64,000 nucleotides of DNA from positions 11,923,911-11,987,910 of the forward strand of contig JAKOON010000009.1 of NCBI GenBank assembly GCA_022577435.1. The letters run 5' to 3'. Made by a program: the position numbers and the translations under genes. The notes below the pieces were generated by a model. It did no database searches. It was not told the origin of the DNA and saw only the letters and a program-made list of their open reading frames with translations. Each line of letters opens with the position of its first letter. The stretch's first letter is position 1. Source of the stretch: Embiotoca jacksoni (lineage: Eukaryota; Chordata; Actinopteri; Embiotocidae). Below, piece after piece: positions 57,629 to 64,000 of this stretch.

Positions 57629-60600
57629 CCCTACAGATCCAGGATGTAGCAGAGCAAGGTGTGATGTTTGTGGGCTTTCTCCAGCAGCCAGGTGGAGGAC
57701 CCTGCTACTTAGGGCACTGGGACCCCGAGGAGCTATCGTCCTTACATTCAAGCCCTTCGCCCATACATCGACACCCTTTCAGCGCCAACACCAGCCCAAC
57801 AGATCCCACAGAACCTTATCAAAATGCCGTAGAACCAGATCATTGTTCCTCTGAACCTCCAGACTTAGATCTTGGCGGTGTAGACTGTAACACACGGGAC
57901 CTCAACACGTTGGAGGCCAGAGAACCAGACCTCAGCCTTCTCAAACCCACGCTGGGTTTAGAGCACAACTCAGAGGACTCTAATGAACAAATTATTACCT
58001 CACAGATTGGTCTCAAAGAATCAACAAAAGAATGTCAAAATCATGTCAAACCTGATGTGGACACGGCAGATGCCCAGGGAAACCAGAGTCTGAGCTCTCC
58101 AGAAACAGCAGGTACAATAAGGCAGCAGGATTGTGGTCTATCAGAAGCTGGATCCACGGAGAACCATTTTAACCTCTCCGACCAGAGAGAAAGACGCGGT
58201 TCGAGCTCCGACAGCTGGCTCAGCTCTCCAGAACTGGATCGTAACTCTTCTCGTGCTGATGGGCATGGCAGAGTGACAGCGCACAACAACAACAACCACA
58301 TCAGGCTAAAGAGTTCAGAGAAAGACAAAGGTGCTACTTCACCACCAGCACAGGCTAGTAAGTCAGCAGGGTTCTGTTTGTTTTCTTAGTTTGACACGTC
58401 ATCAACAGCAGCTTGCCAATTTGTCCTGTTTGTGTGTGTCTGTAGGGATGCAGCTCTTTGCACTGTACAACCACACAGAGGAGCTGAGCACCTCTCTGAG
58501 GTTCTACTCTCTCAAGGTGCCTCTGCGAGTACAGAAGGAGGCAGGGCTAATCACAGAAGTCGATGCACACTGGCTTGACCACATGACTCAGCACTTCACC
58601 AGCGGGGCACACCTCATCGATGGATTTTTCCATCTCGGAGAGGATAACGGTATGTTCTGTAGCCACACCAATGTAGTACAGCTTATTATAACCTTGGAGC
58701 TGCTGTTATACATAGAAAAAAGTTAAGAGCACGCAAAATCAACAAAAAGATGGTAGACGTATTAAGTTGGGAGGACCAAGTTGCAACCAAAAATGGCAAA
58801 GAAAAATGTATCCTTGCTTCCTCACACAATCGTAATAACAGAATATTGGTGATGTAGCAACTACTTGTAGGTTGTGCGACACTGCTAATATGATAGCTTC
58901 CACTTCTTTCCTACTCCTTTAAATGTTTACTTTTTCTTGAATGAGTGTAAAGTGTTCAATGACATTGAATTCTGTGCACAGATCAGATTAATTTTGCTTT
59001 TGGTAATAAATCCATAGATGGTGACAATCCAAATTAAATACTTTTAAATCCTTATATTATATATTATTTTATATCCTAAAATTGACTCGCGGTGTGCAAG
59101 CCAATCAACTTCAGCTGCAATTCCCCCAAAACCACAACACAAACTCCCAACCCTCTAAATCTGTATGATCTCATAGTTCTTGATTTTTAACACAAAGTGA
59201 ATATGCCATTTTTTTAAAATTGGTCAAACTCCTAAACTTCAATAGTTGTTTTTTTTTGGCCCCTCGGGGGGATGGCAAAGATCCATTAACTTTTAAAGTT
59301 AATATGACAAATGTGTCAGCAGTTAATACTTGCCTATTTACACAGTGAGCAGACACCAAGCAACACACAATTCATTTGTCATATTTCTGTCCACCTGGCC
59401 AATGTTATATCCAATATTTATGCTCCTTTTAGCTCTGATTTGGTCTCCACCAATGTCTAAAGGAAATATTTGGCTCTTAAGCTTGTAAATGCTGTATAAT
59501 GTTCTCCAGCTTGTTGCTATCTTTGTCTGTCCCTGTCTGGTGCTGGATCTGGAACATCAGAGCTTTTCTTGAAAAACAGGAAACGTGATTAAAGAGAATA
59601 GTGTGACTGAACCAAACGGTAAAGTTTCAGGCAATTAAACCAAAGTTCGCTAAAAGAAGCAACAAAAAATTAAGGAAAACAATTTCAGTTATAATGATCT
59701 TTTTTATCTTTCCCTTTCACATCACAGTCATATAATATAGTGTTAACTCAAAAAATATTGATCATTGCAGCTTTTCTGACAATTTTCCCTTTCTGAGTTG
59801 CACCAGTGTTTGACAAGATGAAAAAGCTGCTCAGGCTGTGGATCCCCGCTTCGCTGCTGAGTAATGGATGATATGCATGGTGTCATGTGCCCAAAGTACA
59901 CGGCTTACACCATAAGTCACTGTTCGGCCACCCGTGGAATAAGCAGGCTTAAGCCAAAGGGAACTGGGGAGCGACAGTGAAAGATTGGGAGAATGGAGAT
60001 TAGTTTTGATTTCCGGTTTGAATCACGAACATGCTCCTGTGTTTATCTGACTCGGTGTCTAATTTGTCCCGTTTCTCTCCAGAGAACGGGGTTTCATCTG
60101 TGGATAGTGTGTTCATCTTCCAGAGCTCTGCGGAGGAGACCACAGCCGCCTCCTACGATGCCATCGTGGTTGAGCAGTGGACTGTTGTTGACGTGAGTCT
60201 CTGAGTTTTTAATACTCTGGATAAATGTGCACTTTGAGAAATCCTTTTGACTGTAAGCTTGTCCTGTTTCGAGTAGAGATGACTGAATAGTAGCTGTGCA
60301 CATACGCTTTGAGGCTGAGCTGAAATTTGTCTACCTGCACGTGTTATACCTTGGTGCACTTTCTTTCTGCGCGTATGTGCATACATGTACGATACTTTTT
60401 GTGGAGTGATTTGCTGTTTCTTTCTTCCGTCCAGGGTGTCGTGGTGAAGGCAGACTACGTCCCATTGCTCCAGTCTTTAGCTCCATATGGATGGAGGCTG
60501 ATGTGTGTGTTGCCAACACCAATCGTCAAGACAAATAGGTAAACCCCAAGAAAACACACAGCCATACACCACTGCACCAGTCTAACAAGGCTTTTTCTTT

Positions 60601-61800
60601 ACATTTGATCACTGAATAATAACACCCAAACTCAGCAGGAACTAATTACTGCTTTGTTGACTTTAGAGTCATTATTCTTTTGTTGCCTGTCTCATTCTTT
60701 TTTAGGACTGAGACTGACAGTGTAGCTTAGATACGCAGGACAGATGGTTCGAGATCTGACAAACCATGATCATATGCTCATCTCAACATGAAACCGCTTT
60801 TGAAATCTGTCGGTACTGCGAACAAAAAAACGCCATCGCTGAACTGCTGTTATCTTGTAACCTGTCACTGTACAAACCGCAGCGAGCAGAGACTGTATTT
60901 CAATACATGTAGCGATATGCAAGCTCCTCATATTGAAGCATAGCGGGTATCTGTAGTGAAAGTGCCTCTCTTTTCTTTGTGCAGTGATGGAAGTTTGTCG
61001 ACCAAGCAAATTCTTTTCCTTCAGAGACCCATTTTGCAGCGCAAGAGAAAAGACTTCAAGGTTTGTCTCACTCTTTCTTCCATCTTTGCAACAAATCTGT
61101 CACTTGTCTCTGTTGTGCCTTCAGGGCACGTGACTTTATGTCACAGAAGGTGCCATTAAAAAGTAATGTTACTAAATATGGGATGTACAGCAAACCTAAA
61201 CCTGCTCAGGAAAAGTCTAATAATAGGTAAATAGTTGGCCGCAAACTGTACAGGGAAAAAGGCATCAATGGAAGAGGCTTTGTTGTGGTTTGTCAGGTGT
61301 CGGGAGAGATAGAAAGAAGAAGACATGACACAAAGCACAAAACTGTCTCAAACGCATCTATTTGATTTCAGATGCCGAACCTCAGGGGTCGCAGCAGGGC
61401 AAAGAAAAATTCTCCCGGAAAAACGCTGGAGGAGAGAGAGAACCGGTTCCCTTTGATAGAGACTGAGATGCACAGGTTGAGAAGAAACTCAAAAGAGGAG
61501 GAAGAGGCAGAGGGGATGAAGATCAGGGACAGCGGAAGGAGCGAAAGAGTGGGCCTTCAGAAAATTGGAGAGGAGAGAGGAGAGGACGCACAACATCAAA
61601 AGGGCTTCTCGTTCCTGCCGGAGAGCAGGGCCTCGGTCGAAGACCAGGAGGAGGAAACTGACATTGACGAGATCCCACTGTCCAAGCAGGAGAAGTCGGT
61701 GAGATGGACGGATTTCTGTCGGGGGGATGACGGAGCGATCAAGGAGGAGGTGAAGACGGAAGAGCGGATCAAACAGCAGCTGTTTTCCGGTGTCTGTTGA
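45448..61800 (+). CDS. rftn1: Raftlin, lipid-raft linker protein, 9 coding exons, 694 aa
   Basis: Raftlin is a peripheral membrane protein anchored in lipid rafts by N-terminal acylation. It supports antigen-receptor signalling and TLR ligand uptake in mammals. Coding exons: 45448-45595, 52894-53077, 55489-55597, 57637-58357, 58446-58649, 60083-60192, 60435-60538, 60985-61060, 61372-61800; these sum to 2,085 bp in frame. The start MGCRLPKL gives Gly2 for myristoylation and Cys3 for palmitoylation. The conserved core includes PGNIYSTLRRPQVETKVGV, ELYTQGFVLVAVHPFVHP, YDAIVVEQWTVVDGVVVKAD, YVPLLQSLAPYGWRLMCVLP and STKQILFLQRP. The protein is longer than human RFTN1 (about 578 residues), chiefly through the 721-bp exon at 57637. 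The basic and acidic C-terminus is low-complexity. RFTN2 is less likely given the dazl linkage and the match to the human RFTN1 N-terminus. Confidence 0.96.
46085..46415 (+). repeat. Interspersed repeat copy B, contiguous
   Basis: Colinear match to the two halves of copy A, ending GAATCTGGTCTGGTAACACC then AGGCTA. The terminal GGTCTGGTANNACCAGRCTA phrase recurs in both copies and contains a small palindrome (TCTGGTANNACCAGA), which suggests a fold-back terminus. Confidence 0.6.
47542..47596 (+). repeat. (TG)n microsatellite in rftn1 intron 2
   Basis: About 27 TG units followed by a T-run. Similar shorter tracts occur at 48235-48265, 48460-48495 and 49823-49860. No gene is associated. Confidence 0.95.
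51709..51787 (+). repeat. (GT)n microsatellite, about 39 units
   Basis: The longest perfect dinucleotide run of rftn1 intron 2, preceded by two T-runs (51669-51679, 51687-51700). It is useful as a polymorphic marker only. Confidence 0.95.
53078..55488 (+). other. rftn1: rftn1 intron 3, no gene seen
   Basis: About 2.4 kb, mostly unique AT-rich sequence. A phrase at 53810-53855 (CTTCCTGTGTC then TTCAAATTAAAAG) is shared with 1545-1592 and suggests a small dispersed repeat. No open frame with splice context was found. Confidence 0.55.
57192..57266 (+). repeat. (CA)n microsatellite in rftn1 intron before the long exon
   Basis: About 37 CA units, lying 285 bp upstream of the complementary (GT)n tract at 57552. 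The two could pair in the nascent RNA (see findings). Confidence 0.95.
57552..57625 (+). repeat. (GT)n microsatellite abutting an rftn1 acceptor
   Basis: About 36 GT units end 11 bases before the long rftn1 exon (ACCCCTACAG then exon at 57637). It occupies the place of the polypyrimidine tract. Confidence 0.95.
57637..58357 (+). other. rftn1: rftn1 long exon: acidic low-complexity insertion
   Basis: This 721-bp exon encodes residues 148-388 approximately. It opens with the conserved IQDVAEQGVMFVGFLQQP and then continues with about 215 residues rich in Ser, Glu, Asp, Asn and Thr with no recognisable fold (many DL, PE and SSP motifs). It replaces the shorter low-complexity linker of mammalian raftlin. 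Length is 1 mod 3, so skipping it would shift the frame. Confidence 0.85.
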
Positions 61801-62229
61801 CATAGTTGTCACAAAGCAGGCAAAGGGAGCTGAAACCTGGTACGTTTATCAAAAGAAAAAAGGTTTTCAACATTTTGTTGACTTGCATTTTTCGATGCTC
61901 TGCGGACAACCCAGATGTAGTCAGGCCTGTACTGTACCTATGTTGCGTTCTGTTGCTTCTATCTGCTCTGTTCAGGGCATTAACTCGAGTCTTTGAGGTC
62001 GTAGCGCCTGTAAACGGGGAAAGTGTTGTGCAGTTCTCTGCTTCGGGTCAGTGCTGCTATTTCATGTGTCTTGATATGAAATGAGACTGTACAACATAGA
62101 GCTAGTCTCCAGTCCAAGCCTTAAGTATTATTTTGCTTCACACTGTTATGTATTTTACTACTTCCTTGTGATAGGACTGGGAGTTGTAATGTCACTGGGC
62201 TTACTGTATTTTTATATGTAAAGAAGGTA

Positions 62230-62235
62230 ATTAAA
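62230..62235 (+). terminator. rftn1: Candidate rftn1 polyadenylation signal ATTAAA
   Basis: ATTAAA lies 430 bases after the rftn1 stop codon and just before a 20-base genomic A-run that ends at about 62258. A stronger AATAAA at 62903-62908, followed by T-rich sequence, is an alternative distal signal. Confidence 0.45.
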
Positions 62236-62902
62236 GATAAAAAAAAAAAAAAAAAAAATAGGAGGCAGGAAAACAAAGTATTGGAGCCTGAATCGATACG
62301 CAGGCTGATTAAAGAGTTATTGGGTATGAAAGCAGAAAAGTATCAACAAAACAGTACAGTGATGTCAAAGATAATTGTGGTAATTTGCAAAGTGTCTTGA
62401 CTTTGTCCATCATACGGAGTTTATTTTTAGATTCTAAAAAAGTCCGCTCAATACACATCTTCATCACAATTTTTAATACTTTTACCTAATTCAAGGGACT
62501 CTTATCAAAAATATCTCTTTTAAAATGGGCAGATACATGATTACCAGATTGTTTAATTCTTACTCAACAGTATGAGCCTCAAAAATAGAGCAGGGTGAGG
62601 GCGGTGAACTGCACTGAGGTAGTTAGTGTTCAATGCTGTGAGCATTATAATTTATGAATTTTACAGGCATTGTAATGGAGCGGTAGTAGTCACTTATATC
62701 GCAAAGCCTGGCCAAATCAAGTCAGCTGTCTGCTCGGCAATCTGCTACAAGAGGCCAGTAAGATTTTAGTTTTTAGTAATTTGGGTAAAGTGCCCTCAGA
62801 AAGTGTGTAATTCAGAAATCATCTATTTATTACTTATTTCCTGGACCACCCGTGTTGTGTATGAGTAGTGTGACATGTGGGTCTTGATATAAAAACAAGG
62901 TC

Positions 62903-62908
62903 AATAAA
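62903..62908 (+). terminator. rftn1: Candidate distal rftn1 polyadenylation signal AATAAA
   Basis: Canonical AATAAA about 1.1 kb past the rftn1 stop. T-rich sequence 30-50 bases downstream would suit cleavage. Which of the two signals is used cannot be told from sequence. Confidence 0.45.
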
Positions 62909-64000
62909 AGCGTTCAAAAACAGACCGACTCAATTTTCTTTATTTCCTTTAAACTTCATGTCGCCGTCATAAACAGTTTTCCTCACATGAGGAAGAAATG
63001 CAGAAACAACTCAAAAATGAGTCTCGGCAGTACAACCCCCACAGAGATGACGACAAGCAGCTCGCAGCCATCTCCGAGGGATGCTCAGTGATCCGAGCCA
63101 ATCAGGGACCACCTGGAGGTTCCATTACAGGGCGCCATGGGATACTTACTCCACCCCGGGATGAGGGACCGTTTATGGGTATGTGGACGTGTGTGATTGA
63201 AGAAGAGACTGTATAGGAGGTAGGCACTGTGACAGTGGAAGTGAGTAAAACAGGCAGGGATGCGGGCCAATATGTGGGAGCCTGTTAAGTTTTGACTCTA
63301 AAAATACGCTCAGTGGTGTGAAGTTGAAGAGTAACGTGGAAAAAAAACAATCACTTCAATGCAACTCAGTCAAGCTCCTCAGCCAAATAACCCTAAAATC
63401 TTAATTTAGTTGATTAAGTTTATACACCCAGTGTAACACTTCTAAGAACAGCTTTTATCAAATGAAGAGATTTGTTAGAAGAAATTGACTCCAGAATGCA
63501 GCATAACAGTAGAGGTTCCTATTGTCTGCAATAGTCATCTATGTCCTTATAACTGCAGAGCAACCGCTTCACATTTTGGGAAACACACAGTGTTGGATGA
63601 GCAGATCAATACCATACTCACATCTGTCCATTTAAATATGAAGCTAAAACAAGCAGCTGGTTAAATGTGCCTTCGACTGGAAACGGGGGAAACCGCTACC
63701 CTGAAAAACAAAAATCCAACCACAACCACCTCTAAAAAGCACCTGCAAAAACACAACTAAAAAAACCCAAAAACGTCCGGTTAGTTTTACAGAGGGTGAT
63801 GTGCTGGAATATTTTTCGTTCGGGTGCAACGCCTTCATGGAAATAGTTCGGCACATAACCCTTCATAAAACCCCACTATGCTGGTTGTCATTTACAATTC
63901 AGGGTGTAGCTGTTTATTGAGCTGACAGAGTGGAAACAATCTGCTCAAAAAAAAAAAGTATATTTCCCAAATTGTCAAACTATTGCTTTGAGACATGTTT
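62909..64000. other. Sequence downstream of rftn1, no gene recognised
   Basis: About 1.1 kb. The longest open frame (62998-63216, plus, 72 codons) has no recognisable motif and no splice or promoter context. The end of the window is AT-rich. The next gene must begin beyond 64000. Confidence 0.5.

Noticed and set aside
62998..63216. 72-codon open frame downstream of rftn1
   Set aside because: No motif, promoter or splice context; length is within chance expectation.
1..64000. Possible undescribed multi-gene system
   Set aside because: All well-supported coding sequence belongs to three known vertebrate genes; nothing else has coherent coding potential.

Overview
The window is vertebrate nuclear DNA, almost certainly from a ray-finned (probably percomorph) fish. 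The evidence is three multi-exon genes with teleost-style proteins, short GT-AG introns, very abundant CA/GT microsatellites, a decayed Tc1/mariner copy and fish-type interspersed repeats. I see no prokaryotic, viral, CRISPR or phage-like content and no RNA gene.

Layout. Bases 1-1250 are CpG-rich, promoter-like sequence with a CT/CA/CGCA microsatellite and a ZNF143-type motif; the gene they serve is not visible. Bases 1250-5220 hold no gene I can support. The minus strand from 30041 (UTR exon to about 30370) down to 5253 is a complete axonemal inner-arm dynein heavy chain, dnah3. I resolved 62 coding exons that sum to 12,126 bp, or 4,041 residues. The plus strand from 31483 to 35112 is dazl, the germ-cell RNA-binding protein (9 coding exons, 217 residues), with a spliced 3'UTR ending near 36,700. 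The plus strand from a tentative leader exon near 37,689 to 61800 is rftn1, raftlin (9 coding exons, 694 residues), with two introns of more than 7 kb that carry most of the repeats. The rest, to 64000, has no recognisable gene.

Relations. dnah3 and dazl are head to head across about 1.1 kb. The dnah3 side has a perfect RFX X-box, as expected for a ciliary/flagellar gene, and the dazl side has a CACGTG E-box. dazl followed by rftn1 in the same direction matches the human 3p24 order DAZL-RFTN1, whereas human DNAH3 lies on 16p12, so the dnah3/dazl boundary is a synteny junction.

The most unusual observation is an exact 60-bp copy of a dnah3 coding exon (microtubule-binding domain) sitting inside a fold-back repeat in another dnah3 intron. 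dnah3 also appears to contain one U12-type intron and one GC-AG intron. Two rftn1 splice acceptors are built on microsatellites. I found no new multi-gene system; the interest lies in gene structure and repeats.
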